Made by a program: the position numbers and the translations under genes. Source: Bacteroidia bacterium (GTDB taxonomy: Bacteria > Bacteroidota > Bacteroidia > Flavobacteriales_E > Vicingaceae). From it: a DNA stretch of 40,855 nucleotides. This document shows, one piece after another, positions 1 to 10,788 of this stretch (position 1 is its first letter; the number at the start of each line of letters is the position of its first letter). The notes beneath the pieces were generated by a model. It worked only from the letters and a program-made list of their open reading frames with translations, made no database searches and was not told the DNA's origin. The stretch spans positions 1-40,855 of the forward strand of contig JAUIGQ010000008.1 in NCBI GenBank assembly GCA_030429925.1, written 5' to 3'.

Positions 1-611
1 TTTTGTTGTAATAGCTCCGAATTAAACTTTGCATTTTCAATCTTCTTCAACAACTTATAGTATTGTTGAAACGTATCCTGAACCTGACCTATATGAACAG
101 AAAGCGCATTGATCTTCTTCAGGTATCGACCAACAATTCCAAAACCAACCGCAAGCCAAACCATTAAATACGCCTCCGATAAAAAACCAAGTAAAACCGA
201 TGTGATTGCAACCGTTGACAATACTTGCATCACCGGAATGATTACTTTCATATTCTCCGGTACTATCTTCTGGTAATTTTTCACCCAAGCAACAACCGTC
301 TCAGGTTTAACATCCGATTTCAAAATTCTTGCTTCAGCAGAGTAATCCTGCCTCCAATCGCTCATCCCTGCCAGTTCACGAATGGCATCCTGACGGTTTT
401 CAATTCCTTTGATCTCGTTCAATACTACAAGTCCGTTAAAGTCGTTTCTTAGCAAGATGTTGCTTCCACCACCCAATATCAATAAAGGTTCTGAGTGCTC
501 CTTGCTGAAGAATTGTTTTGCTTCCTCCAAGCTCTTTATTCTTACGAACTTTTGGCAATTGGCTGAAATGCCAAATGTGTTGAATTCTTTGAGGTTAATG
601 TTTTCTTTCAT
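1..611 (-). CDS. Chimeric open frame: MurB N-terminus joined to a membrane MutS-like protein (3' end outside window)
   Basis: One uninterrupted minus-strand frame runs from an ATG at 611 to the window edge. Residues 1 to about 70 are the FAD-binding start of UDP-N-acetylenolpyruvoylglucosamine reductase (MurB), with NTFGI at 11-15 and LGGGSNILL at 46-54. From about residue 71 (near position 400) the protein no longer resembles MurB. The stretch NRQDAIREL...DWRQD, two hydrophobic helices (about 123-143 and 146-162) and KLLKKIENAKFNSELL match the middle of the Bacteroidota membrane-anchored MutS-like family. The MurB substrate-binding and catalytic parts and the MutS-like N-terminus are both absent. 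I checked the frame across the join codon by codon and found no stop or shift. It is either a deletion fusion or a chimeric assembly join. A TATCTTTG box lies just upstream of the start. Confidence 0.75.
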   Translation of the reverse strand, partial: MKENINLKEFNTFGISANCQKFVRIKSLEEAKQFFSKEHSEPLLILGGGSNILLRNDFNGLVVLNEIKGIENRQDAIRELAGMSDWRQDYSAEARILKSDVKPETVVAWVKNYQKIVPENMKVIIPVMQVLSTVAITSVLLGFLSEAYLMVWLAVGFGIVGRYLKKINALSVHIGQVQDTFQQYYKLLKKIENAKFNSELLQQ

Positions 612-617
612 TGCCGA

Positions 618-625
618 CAAAGATA
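618..625 (-). promoter_or_regulatory. Candidate -7 box (TATCTTTG) for the murB-like start
   Basis: Read on the minus strand this is an exact TAnnTTTG, the Bacteroidota housekeeping -7 element. It ends 6 bases before the ATG at 611, so the transcript would be nearly leaderless. I see no clear TTG at -33. Confidence 0.4.
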
Positions 626-646
626 GAATCCTTCCATTAAAAAATT

Positions 647-1774
647 ATGCTGACTTTCGTTATGGTGAGCACTAAGACCAAAATCGTTCTCAGCGTAAGC
701 AACGACCTCTTTTCCGATCAAAGAGTTCATAAGGTTTGTTCTTCTTTGAACTATGCAGGCTATGAGGTGGAATTGCTAGGAAGGTTTATAAAAGGCAGGT
801 CAAGAGAAGTAAAGAGGAATTATTCTACAAAGCGCTTTAAATTGTGGTTCAATAAGGGACCCTTGTTTTACATCAACCTAAATCTCAGATTGTTCTTTTA
901 CCTCCTCGGATCAAATGCAACAATATATTTGGCCAATGATCTGGATACCTTAGCTGCAAATTACTTAGCTGCCAAGCTGAAAGGAAAGAAGATCGTCTAC
1001 GATAGTCATGAATATTTCACAGAGGTTCCTGAACTGATCAACCGACCCTTCAAACAATCGATCTGGAGAAAATTGGAAGGATGGATGCTGCCAAAATTGA
1101 AATTTGCATACACGGTCTCACCTTCATTGGTTCAAGAGTATAAGCAACAATATGGGTTGGAAATGAGACTGATCAGAAATTTCCCAAGACTTTCAGAACA
1201 ATCCTATCAAAAGGAAGAAAGAAGAAATGCAGTCATTTATCAAGGAGCTTTGAACATTGGGAGAGGTTTGGAGGAATTGATTAATGCTTTTATCTACCCT
1301 GAATTGGAAGGAATTGAATTATGGTTGTTCGGAGAGGGAGATATCGAAGACGAACTGAAAGGAATGGTTTCTAAACTTGCTATCGATGATAGAGTGAAAT
1401 TCTTTGGTAGATTGGAACCGAAAGAATTGAAAGAGTGGACAGCCAAAGCAAAGATTGGGGTTTCCATCGAAAGGAATTTAGGAAAGAACTATGAATATGC
1501 TCTGCCCAACAAGGTCTTTGATTATATTCATTCAGGAGTACCGGTGCTCTATTCTCCATTGAAAGACCTATCAGAATTGATCGATCAATTAAATGTTGGT
1601 CAGCAGTTAAAGTCGCGCGAATCAGCTGATATTGCAAAACAGATCAGAGATATGATTGAATCTCCTGATCTTGCAAGTTGGGTGGAGAATTGCAAATTGG
1701 CGGCCCCAAAACTATCTTGGGAACATGAAGAGAAGATACTTTTTGATCTAATAACAGATGTCCGCAACGATTGA
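647..1774 (+). CDS. Glycosyltransferase, GT4-like
   Basis: This is a probable cytoplasmic sugar transferase acting in cell-surface polysaccharide assembly; donor and acceptor cannot be read from the sequence. The N-terminal Rossmann half opens with VLSVSNDLFSDQRVHKV and holds YDSHEYFTEVPEL, both typical of Bacteroidota family-4-type enzymes. The C-terminal half has the nucleotide-sugar site motif, with E at SIERN and ALPNKVFDYIHSGVPVL. At 375 residues the length is normal. The first ATG (647) follows an A-rich stretch, as is usual here. An in-frame ATG at 662 would remove five poorly conserved residues and is possible. Its last 17 bases overlap the next glycosyltransferase, so the two are co-transcribed. 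It is divergent from the murB-like start. Confidence 0.85.
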   Translation: MLTFVMVSTKTKIVLSVSNDLFSDQRVHKVCSSLNYAGYEVELLGRFIKGRSREVKRNYSTKRFKLWFNKGPLFYINLNLRLFFYLLGSNATIYLANDLDTLAANYLAAKLKGKKIVYDSHEYFTEVPELINRPFKQSIWRKLEGWMLPKLKFAYTVSPSLVQEYKQQYGLEMRLIRNFPRLSEQSYQKEERRNAVIYQGALNIGRGLEELINAFIYPELEGIELWLFGEGDIEDELKGMVSKLAIDDRVKFFGRLEPKELKEWTAKAKIGVSIERNLGKNYEYALPNKVFDYIHSGVPVLYSPLKDLSELIDQLNVGQQLKSRESADIAKQIRDMIESPDLASWVENCKLAAPKLSWEHEEKILFDLITDVRND

Positions 1775-2891
1775 TATCCATATTGTCAGTTTTGATGTTC
1801 CATATCCTGCGGATTATGGAGGGGTGATCGATGTGTATTATAAACTTAAGGCCCTCAAAGCTGCCGGACTATCCATTGCATTGCATTGTTTTCAATACGG
1901 CAAGGATGAGTCTGAAGAATTGAATAAGTTGTGTAATGAGGTATACTACTATCCAAGACGCACCGATCTAAGATCACAGCTTTCTGCTACTCCTTATATA
2001 GTAGCTAGTAGAGGTCATGACCAACTACTGAAGAATTTGGATAAAGACAAAGCTCCGATACTGTTTGAAGGACTGCATACCACCTATTACCTTGGTCATA
2101 AAAAGCTCCAAAATAGGCAAACAGCCGTTAGGGTGCACAACCAAGAGGATCAATACTACGCTGCCTTGTATGAGCAAAGTGCAAATCTTTATAAAAAGAT
2201 CTTTTATGCAATAGAGTCGAACAAGCTCAAATACTATGAAAACCGATTGGCCAAAGCAGATGTGCTATTTTGTTTGAGCGAAATGGAAAGGGTTCACTAC
2301 AGTGCCTTCCATCAGGATGTGAGGTATTTACCGGTTTTCCATCCATTCAAGGCTAGAGAGGCGTCGATGATCAAACACCAGATTGATCAAGCTGTCTATT
2401 TTGGAAATTTAGCCGTTGAAGAGAATAGCAAAGCTGTAGAATTTTTATTGGAGGTCTTTGAAGGACTTAACCTCCAGCTAAAGATTGCTGGAAGAGGAGC
2501 AGGAAGTGACTTGGTGAAGAAAATGGAGCAAGCTGACCGTGTTGAATACCTGGGAGAGCTAAGTGATTCTGATCTTAACAGGCTATTGTATGAGTCAAGG
2601 GTCTGTTGTCTGCCTACCCGACAATCAACGGGAATAAAGTTGAAGTGGATCCATGCATTGCATCAAGCCAACCAGATCATATTGAATGGGGATATGCTGG
2701 CTGATGAAGATTTTAGGCCTTACTGCATATTAGCAGAGAGTGTGGAAGAGTGGAGAGCTCAATTGCAAGCTTGCATGCAAGTTAAGCAGGATGAGAAGAT
2801 GGTGGAAGAGAGAATTGCTTTGGCGAAGAGGCGCTTCAACAATGAGAGCTCAGCTAAGCTTTTGGTGGAATGGTGCGCTCAGGCTCAGTGA
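1758..2891 (+). CDS. Glycosyltransferase, second of a pair
   Basis: A 377-residue probable glycosyltransferase with two Rossmann-like halves. SFDVPYPADYGGVIDVYYKL near the N-terminus places a glycine-rich loop where the acceptor site is formed in GT-B enzymes. The C-terminal half has VEYLGELSDSDLNRLLYESR and PTRQSTGIKLKWIHAL, the region that contacts the nucleotide sugar. It starts inside the previous glycosyltransferase gene (17-base overlap), so the two likely serve the same surface-glycan pathway. Its 3' end overlaps the convergent ftsE gene by 38 bases. No substrate can be assigned. Confidence 0.8.
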   Translation: MSATIDIHIVSFDVPYPADYGGVIDVYYKLKALKAAGLSIALHCFQYGKDESEELNKLCNEVYYYPRRTDLRSQLSATPYIVASRGHDQLLKNLDKDKAPILFEGLHTTYYLGHKKLQNRQTAVRVHNQEDQYYAALYEQSANLYKKIFYAIESNKLKYYENRLAKADVLFCLSEMERVHYSAFHQDVRYLPVFHPFKAREASMIKHQIDQAVYFGNLAVEENSKAVEFLLEVFEGLNLQLKIAGRGAGSDLVKKMEQADRVEYLGELSDSDLNRLLYESRVCCLPTRQSTGIKLKWIHALHQANQIILNGDMLADEDFRPYCILAESVEEWRAQLQACMQVKQDEKMVEERIALAKRRFNNESSAKLLVEWCAQAQ

Positions 2892-3549
2892 TGGTTTCAT
2901 TTTCAAACTGTAATACCCTGCCCGGGAATTTCCTGATCAGCTCATAATCATGAGTTGCAACTAAAACTGCAACATTGTTCTGACTAATAGAGACCAAGAG
3001 TTTCATGATCTCTATAGAAGTTTCAGGGTCTAAATTTCCGGTTGGCTCGTCGGCAAGTATGATCTCCGGATTGTTCAGCAAAGCTCTTGCAATAGCAACC
3101 CTTTGTTGTTCTCCACCTGAAAGCTCATGGGGCATTTTAAAACCCTTGTTTTCCAATCCTACCTTTGATAGAACATTGTCGATACCACTTTCGATTTCTT
3201 TTTTTCCTTTCCAGCCAGTTGCCTTCATGACAAATTTTAAATTGTCTTTGATCGTTCGGTCTGAGAGTAGCTGAAAGTCTTGAAATACAATACCTATCTT
3301 TCTTCTTAAATAGGGAATTCTTCTTCTCTTGATGGTTTGAAGATCAAATCCGGCAACCTCACCTTTTCCTTCTTTGAGTGAGAGTTCTGCATAAAGGGTC
3401 TTTAAGAAGCTACTTTTTCCGCTGCCGTTCTTGCCAACCAAATAAACCATCTCGCCCTTCTCTATTCTCAAGCCTATATTAGATAGTACCAAATGACGCT
3501 TTTGGAAAATATTGACACTGTTCAATTCTATAATGGCAGTTCCAGGCAT
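2854..3549 (-). CDS. ftsE: Cell-division ABC ATP-binding protein FtsE-like
   Basis: This is the 231-residue ATPase of an FtsEX-type complex, which controls peptidoglycan hydrolases at the division site. Walker A GKNGSGKS lies at 39-46, the Q-loop at Q90, the signature LSGGEQQR at 143-150 and Walker B IILADE at 163-168, followed by the usual EPTGNLD. The segment FQDFQLLSDRTIKDNL after the Q-loop is typical of FtsE rather than LolD or MacB. No ftsX lies beside it, which is common in Bacteroidota. The gene runs convergently into a glycosyltransferase and overlaps it by 38 bases. A TATATTTG promoter box stands upstream. Assignment as another FtsE/LolD-type transporter ATPase is the main alternative. 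Confidence 0.85.
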   Translation of the reverse strand: MPGTAIIELNSVNIFQKRHLVLSNIGLRIEKGEMVYLVGKNGSGKSSFLKTLYAELSLKEGKGEVAGFDLQTIKRRRIPYLRRKIGIVFQDFQLLSDRTIKDNLKFVMKATGWKGKKEIESGIDNVLSKVGLENKGFKMPHELSGGEQQRVAIARALLNNPEIILADEPTGNLDPETSIEIMKLLVSISQNNVAVLVATHDYELIRKFPGRVLQFENETITEPERTIPPKA

Positions 3550-3564
3550 GTGTGAGTCTTTTTA

Positions 3565-3572
3565 CAAATATA
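3565..3572 (-). promoter_or_regulatory. Promoter -7 box (TATATTTG) for ftsE
   Basis: An exact TAnnTTTG on the minus strand, 15 bases before the ftsE ATG. A TTG (minus strand, 3590-3588) lies 15 bases further upstream, closer than the usual 19-21. Confidence 0.5.
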
Positions 3573-3728
3573 GAAATTCCACTAGTACAAGCTTCCACTT
3601 TATCTCTTGAGCAAGGTTGTATTCCGGGTTGATTGTGTTAACATGATCGAGTTGAAAACTTGGTTTCTATATAAGGTATAAGCCATAGGTGTAGAACTAA
3701 TTTTAAAGATTTGTAAACGCCTAGAAGC

Positions 3729-3733
3729 GGAGG
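3729..3733 (+). promoter_or_regulatory. Strong Shine-Dalgarno (GGAGG) deciding a TTG start
   Basis: GGAGG sits 7 bases before the TTG at 3741. SD sequences are rare in Bacteroidota, where the ribosome hides its anti-SD, so this one supports the TTG start over the in-frame ATG at 3768. Confidence 0.6.
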
Positions 3734-3740
3734 TATAGCA

Positions 3741-6700
3741 TTGTCTGAAAATAAGATTCTTAAATATATGATTGGCAGAGTATTGGTCCTTACAGTACTA
3801 TTGTCCATAGGCATTGACTCTGCGCACTCTCAGCAGAGCTTTGTGTTTTCAGAAGCCTTTCCTGAGTTCAGAGATGGAATGGACCTCTTCAATAAGGAGA
3901 AGTACTTGCCGGCTCAAGAGAACTTTCAGAATACCATGAACTCCATCTCCGATATGAACTCTGAGGTGAGAATTGATGCCCAATATTTCCACGCTATCTG
4001 TGCGGTACAACTCTTTCATGATGATGCAGAGATCCTGCTGAATAAGTTTATAGAAGAACATCCTGAGAACAATCGACTTACTTCTGCCTATCTGAACTTG
4101 GCGAAGTATCAATTCAGAAAGAAGTCATTCAAAAAAGTGATCGCTATTCTCACTGAATTAGATCCATTGGATCTGGAACCGGCTGAAAGGGCAGAGTACT
4201 ATTTTAAATTGGGCTATTCCTATTTGCAAGAAGATGAGAAGGACAAAGCAGCTCAATATTTTTATGAGATCAAGGATACCGATAACGCTTATGTGAGTGC
4301 AGCAAGGTATTACTATGCTCATTTGGCCTATGAGGATGGAAAGTATCAATCGGCCTTGGAAGTCTTTCAAAGGATAGAGAGTGACCCTCAATTCGGCCCA
4401 TTGGTTCCTTACTATCTTACTCAGATCTATTATCTGCAAGAGAAGTACGATGAACTTTTGGATTATGCTCCAGCTGTATTGGACTCTGCCCCTCCTACCA
4501 GGGAAATTGAGATAAAGAAAATGATCGGTGATGCATACTATGAAACAGAACAGTATGCTGAGGCAATTCCTTACCTGAAGGAATTTAATCTAAGAAGAAA
4601 TCCTGATCAGGATGATCATTACCAATTGGGTTACGCCAATTACAAGGCTGAGGAATATTCAGAAGCGGTAAAGTCCTTTCAAAAATCTATAGGCGAAGAT
4701 GATAGTTTGAACCAGTCGTCCTATTATTATATCGGTTCCTCAGAATTGAAGGTTGGAAGAAAGGCAGAGGCGAGAACGGCATTTAAGTTTGCCTCGAACT
4801 ATGACCAAGATCCCGATCTTCAAGAAGATGCTTTCTTCAACTATGCCAAGTTAGCTTATGAGCTGTCTTATCACCCATATGATGATGCCATCCTTGCTTT
4901 TGAAGAGTTTATTGAGAAGTATCCCAATTCTTCCAAGCTGGATGATGCCTATGAATACCTGCTAGGTGTTTACTATACAACAAAGAATTATGCTGAGGCT
5001 TTAAAGTCTATTGATCGGATCAATAGTCAGGATATTCGTTTACAAGATGCCAAGCAAAGAATAGCTTACTATAGAGGGATCGAGCTATTCAATGAAGAGA
5101 AATACCTTGAAGCGGTAGATCTTTTTACCATGTCGCTGAAGATCAATCGCGATCCGGTGATCAAGGCCAAGGCTACTTATTGGATGGCTGAGTGCTTTCA
5201 TATTCTGGGAGATTACGACAACGCTATCAATTTCTACACGGATTTTCTCTCCTCAAGCGGAAGTAGGTCTATCAATTATTTCGAAAGAGCTTATTACAAC
5301 CTTGCATACTCTCATTATGAGAAGGGGAAGTTTGCCAGTGCCATCTTTTGGTTCAAAGAGTATATAGATAAGGAGGATCCAAAGTTCAAAGGCCTCATCA
5401 ATGATGCATATTTGAGAATAGGGGATAGTTATTTTGTCAACAAGGAGTATCAAAATGCAATAGATGCTTATGACAAAGCAGTGAGGTTAGATATTGCCAA
5501 TACAGATTATAGCTTGTTGCAATTGGCCATTGCACAAGGGCTTATGGGTAAGTACAAGTTGAAGGCCCAGACTTTGAAGAAACTCGTCAATGAGGAAGCA
5601 AGTTCCATTTATACAGACGACGCCCTAAATGAGCTTGGTAAAACCTATCTGGTGCTGAACCTGAACGATGATGCATTGGCTTACTACAATCAGCTCATTA
5701 CTGATTATCCGAATAGCACTTTCATGGCTGAAGCCCATTTGAAGGTGGGACTGATCTACTACAACAAGGAAAATGATGATCTGGCCTTGAATTCATTCGA
5801 CAGAGTGATAGAGAAGTATCCTTCCACTCCTGAAGCCAAGGAAGCTTTGGAAAAGGTGAGAAAGATCTTTATCGACAAAGGAGATCTTCAAGCATTTGAA
5901 GATTATATCAACGGGGTTCCATTTGCGGATATCAGCAAATCTAAACTGGATTCTACCGCTTATGTGATTGCTGAGAACCATTACTTGGCGGGAAAGTGTG
6001 AGAAAGCTGTAAGAGACTTAACCAATTACTTGAAAAGATATCCGGAGGGTTTGTTTAGCTTGAATGCGCACTACTACAGAGGCGATTGTGAAGCAATGCA
6101 GGGATTTCAGCAAGAAGCCATTAGGGATTTTGAATATGTGGCCTCCCTTCCTTCCAATAAATTCACTGAGAAATCGCTCAATGCCCTAGCGAGGATCTAT
6201 CAGGAGATGGACAGTACCTCAAGATCCATTGAGAACTTCGAAAAGCTATTAAAGGTAGCTGAGACCAAAGCCTTGATCGATGGTGCAGAGGAGAGGCTTC
6301 TGAATTTGTACTATAAAGATGAACAGTTTGAAAAAGCTGAAGAAATGGCAAAGAGCCTTCTCCAGCGAAATCCTATCAACCCAACTATCTGGCAAAAAGC
6401 CAATTTAATAGCTGCCAGGGTAAACTTCAAGCAAGAAGATTATGCAGAAGCTCTGCAATATTTGGATAGTTTGTCAAGAACCAGTTCAGAGAGAGGAGCA
6501 GAGGCCAAATATATGGTAGCTAAGATCTATTACCTACAAGGCAAATATGAAGAGAGTGACACAGTTGTTTATGCCCTAGTAGATCAAGTGCCGTCCTATC
6601 CTTATTGGATTGCCAAAGGGTTTATTCTATTGGCCGATAATTTTATTGCTAAAGGAGATCATTACAATGCCAGAATAACTTTCCAATCAGTGATCGATAA

Positions 6701-6935
6701 TGCCGATGATAAAGAGTTGATCGACATTGCTAAGGAGAAGTTGAATATTCTAAATAAGAGTGAAGAGAAAGAGAAGGAAGAAGCAGAGAAACAGAAGGAG
6801 GCGAAACCTCTTGAGGTTGATCTCAGTGGAGAAGATCAAGAAATGAATGATGTTGAGGAAGTTCTTCCTGTTCAGCCGGAAGCAGCTTCAGATAGTTTGA
6901 AAATAGATACAGAGGAGGGTGAAGATGAAGAATAG
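3741..6935 (+). CDS. Large exported tetratricopeptide-repeat protein
   Basis: A 1064-residue protein made almost wholly of TPR and TPR-like helical repeats, recognisable by recurrent A-x-x-Y/F-Y and Y-x-x-A patterns from about residue 45 to 995. It has an acidic, Glu-rich tail (about 1010-1064). A hydrophobic signal segment ending in SAHSQ lies near residues 10-30, so it is exported to the periplasm. There is no lipobox. The TTG start has a good SD; starting at ATG 3768 would give a more compact signal peptide (MIGRVLVLTVLLSIGIDSAHS). Its stop overlaps the next gene, an outer-membrane barrel, and this TPR-barrel pairing recurs in Flavobacteriales. It is probably a periplasmic partner or scaffold for that barrel. 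The role is unknown. Confidence 0.85.
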   Translation: MSENKILKYMIGRVLVLTVLLSIGIDSAHSQQSFVFSEAFPEFRDGMDLFNKEKYLPAQENFQNTMNSISDMNSEVRIDAQYFHAICAVQLFHDDAEILLNKFIEEHPENNRLTSAYLNLAKYQFRKKSFKKVIAILTELDPLDLEPAERAEYYFKLGYSYLQEDEKDKAAQYFYEIKDTDNAYVSAARYYYAHLAYEDGKYQSALEVFQRIESDPQFGPLVPYYLTQIYYLQEKYDELLDYAPAVLDSAPPTREIEIKKMIGDAYYETEQYAEAIPYLKEFNLRRNPDQDDHYQLGYANYKAEEYSEAVKSFQKSIGEDDSLNQSSYYYIGSSELKVGRKAEARTAFKFASNYDQDPDLQEDAFFNYAKLAYELSYHPYDDAILAFEEFIEKYPNSSKLDDAYEYLLGVYYTTKNYAEALKSIDRINSQDIRLQDAKQRIAYYRGIELFNEEKYLEAVDLFTMSLKINRDPVIKAKATYWMAECFHILGDYDNAINFYTDFLSSSGSRSINYFERAYYNLAYSHYEKGKFASAIFWFKEYIDKEDPKFKGLINDAYLRIGDSYFVNKEYQNAIDAYDKAVRLDIANTDYSLLQLAIAQGLMGKYKLKAQTLKKLVNEEASSIYTDDALNELGKTYLVLNLNDDALAYYNQLITDYPNSTFMAEAHLKVGLIYYNKENDDLALNSFDRVIEKYPSTPEAKEALEKVRKIFIDKGDLQAFEDYINGVPFADISKSKLDSTAYVIAENHYLAGKCEKAVRDLTNYLKRYPEGLFSLNAHYYRGDCEAMQGFQQEAIRDFEYVASLPSNKFTEKSLNALARIYQEMDSTSRSIENFEKLLKVAETKALIDGAEERLLNLYYKDEQFEKAEEMAKSLLQRNPINPTIWQKANLIAARVNFKQEDYAEALQYLDSLSRTSSERGAEAKYMVAKIYYLQGKYEESDTVVYALVDQVPSYPYWIAKGFILLADNFIAKGDHYNARITFQSVIDNADDKELIDIAKEKLNILNKSEEKEKEEAEKQKEAKPLEVDLSGEDQEMNDVEEVLPVQPEAASDSLKIDTEEGEDEE
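6914..6919 (+). promoter_or_regulatory. Shine-Dalgarno (GGAGGG) for the barrel gene
   Basis: GGAGGG lies 5 bases before ATG 6925, inside the acidic C-terminal codons of the TPR gene. It may be a by-product of Glu/Gly codons, but its spacing is right and it favours ATG 6925 over GTG 6919. Confidence 0.45.
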
Positions 6936-8589
6936 GATACTGCTGCTAGCTTTTTCATTACCTTTTGTGGCTTTTGCCCAGAGGGAACTCCCTTCAGACA
7001 CCTTTAAAGTAGTGAAGGACTATCAACCGGTTTTGATAGATGCTGAAAAGATCAGGCAAGAGGCCGTGATCGACGATACTTTAAAATTGGAAACAGAGCT
7101 TGAGTATAGATTGATCGACCGACAATTGGATGTTGAATACGTTCCGGATACGATCAAGGCGGCACGTATCAAAGGAGAACCTTTGATCAAGCTTTACAAT
7201 GGATACGCAAGAGTAGGAGTGGGGAATGCTCTTCTTCCCTTTGCAGAAGTCTATTACAACAATTTGAGGTCGAGCAAGTATGCTGTAGGCGGTCATGTAA
7301 AGTACTTCAGTATGCCTGAAGTGAACAAGATGAAAGGCAGCGAGTTAACTCAAGCAAGTGCTCAAGTCTATGGGAAGAAGTTTTGGAAAAGCAATACCCT
7401 CACTACAGAGCTGGATTATTCTTTAAGGGACTTCAATTACTACGGCTACTATAACATCGATAGGATCACACAGAATGAACTGTCTAGTTCAGATCTTGCT
7501 CAGCAGTATAATAGAGTTCAGTTGAAGGCTGACCTGAGCAGCACCGTTCAAGACTCATTCAACTTGCGTCATCAGGTGAAATTGGATTACAATCTGATTA
7601 CCAATGCTAACAATATGCAAGAGCATTATGTGAATGCATATACCAAGCTTAGTCAGTTTAGGAATTCAGAATTGTACAATCTTGAAGTGTCGGCAGATTA
7701 CAACACTTATGATGATCTGAGAGACAATGGTATCTTTTCGATCAAGCCAAGTATAACTTCCTTTGCCAATAAATTTAGATTTAAGGTTGGATTAGGTATT
7801 TATATGAATGCTGATCAAATCCAGAATGCTTCCTTCCATTTCTATCCATCTGCTGAGATCAATTATAATATAGTTCAGGATGTATTCATTCCATATGCGG
7901 GAATAGACGGACAGATTAGAAGGAACAATTACTTTGGCTTCACAGAACAAAACCCTTTCCTTTCAGAGTATGTGAGCTTGGCTAACAGCAATGAGAGGTA
8001 TAATGTATACTTGGGAATAAGAGGGTCTCTAACACCTCAGATCTCCTATAATTTGAATGGATCAAGAACTGATATTGAAGATGCTCCATTCTTCGTGCAG
8101 TTGCCCGATGCTGACCTTCTCGTCTCCCATCAATATTATGTGATCTACGACAATCTTGTTGAGAATTCATTAAAAGGAGAGCTGGGCTATCACCAAGAGA
8201 AGATCAATGTATACCTAAGGGCTAATTATATTCAATTTGAGACTGATGAGCTGGAGGAAGCTTATCACCGTCCGGAGCTTACTGCTAGCTTAAGTGGTGA
8301 GTACAATCTATACAATAAACTGATATTTGGTTTGGATCTCATTTACTGGAGTGAACAATATGCTCCTTCATTGGAGGTGGTGCCAAATACAGATCCTCTT
8401 CTGGCAAGTCAGAAGAATGTGAAATTAGACGCTATATTCGATCTAAATCTCTCTGTGGAATATAGATATACCAAGAGACTTTCTGCCTTTGTGAAGGTCA
8501 ATAATATTCTCGGTTTGAACTACCAGAAATACAAGGATTATCCTGTCCAGGGCTTCAATGTTTGGGGCGGACTTACCTACTCTTTCTAA
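6925..8589 (+). CDS. Outer-membrane beta-barrel protein paired with the TPR protein
   Basis: A 554-residue protein with a signal peptide (MKNRILLLAFSLPFVAFAQ) followed by FKVVKDYQPVLIDAEKI. This conserved opening belongs to a Bacteroidota outer-membrane family often loosely called TonB-dependent receptor. The rest is a run of alternating, aromatic-rich strands (for example LDYSLRDFNYYGYYN), and it ends in Phe (NVWGGLTYSF), the expected BAM-type C-terminal strand. I see no TonB plug domain and no TonB box, so transport by TonB is not supported. It begins inside the 3' end of the TPR gene and is translationally coupled to it, which suggests a joint envelope complex. Function unknown. Confidence 0.8.
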   Translation: MKNRILLLAFSLPFVAFAQRELPSDTFKVVKDYQPVLIDAEKIRQEAVIDDTLKLETELEYRLIDRQLDVEYVPDTIKAARIKGEPLIKLYNGYARVGVGNALLPFAEVYYNNLRSSKYAVGGHVKYFSMPEVNKMKGSELTQASAQVYGKKFWKSNTLTTELDYSLRDFNYYGYYNIDRITQNELSSSDLAQQYNRVQLKADLSSTVQDSFNLRHQVKLDYNLITNANNMQEHYVNAYTKLSQFRNSELYNLEVSADYNTYDDLRDNGIFSIKPSITSFANKFRFKVGLGIYMNADQIQNASFHFYPSAEINYNIVQDVFIPYAGIDGQIRRNNYFGFTEQNPFLSEYVSLANSNERYNVYLGIRGSLTPQISYNLNGSRTDIEDAPFFVQLPDADLLVSHQYYVIYDNLVENSLKGELGYHQEKINVYLRANYIQFETDELEEAYHRPELTASLSGEYNLYNKLIFGLDLIYWSEQYAPSLEVVPNTDPLLASQKNVKLDAIFDLNLSVEYRYTKRLSAFVKVNNILGLNYQKYKDYPVQGFNVWGGLTYSF

Positions 8590-8659
8590 GTGGCTGTATA
8601 ACAGTCGATTGTATGTTAATATTCTGTTAATAAAAGCCCTTTATTTAGAGCTGTTTTAA

Positions 8660-10672
<2,013 letters not shown>

Positions 10673-10674
10673 GA

Positions 10675-10706
10675 GAGAAGCAAGAAGTAAGAAGCAAGAA
10701 AAAAGA
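10675..10706 (+). repeat. Degenerate purine-rich tandem repeat (AGAAGCA/AGAAGTA units)
   Basis: Units of 7-8 bases (AGAAGCA, AGAAGTA) follow directly after the gyrB stop. Similar purine-rich strings occur after purM (26577 on) and after the acyl-CoA dehydrogenase (38881 on), suggesting a dispersed intergenic repeat of this genome. Confidence 0.5.
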
Positions 10707-10725
10707 CTTGTTTCTGAGTAAAAGG

Positions 10726-10751
10726 TGCAGGATGAAAGTCCTGCATTTTTT
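10726..10751 (+). terminator. Intrinsic terminator of gyrB
   Basis: The 7-bp stem TGCAGGA (10726-10732) pairs with TCCTGCA (10739-10745) around a 6-base loop, followed by a run of T. Confidence 0.75.
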
Positions 10752-10788
10752 ATTGGATTAATTTTATTGTTAAGAGAAGTGATAAACT

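Noticed and set aside
3741-6935. The TPR protein as SprE/PorW of the T9SS
   Set aside because: SprE/PorW is a lipoprotein; this protein has no lipobox and its partner gene differs.
6925-8589. The barrel protein as a TonB-dependent receptor
   Set aside because: It lacks a plug domain and TonB box and is too short (554 residues).
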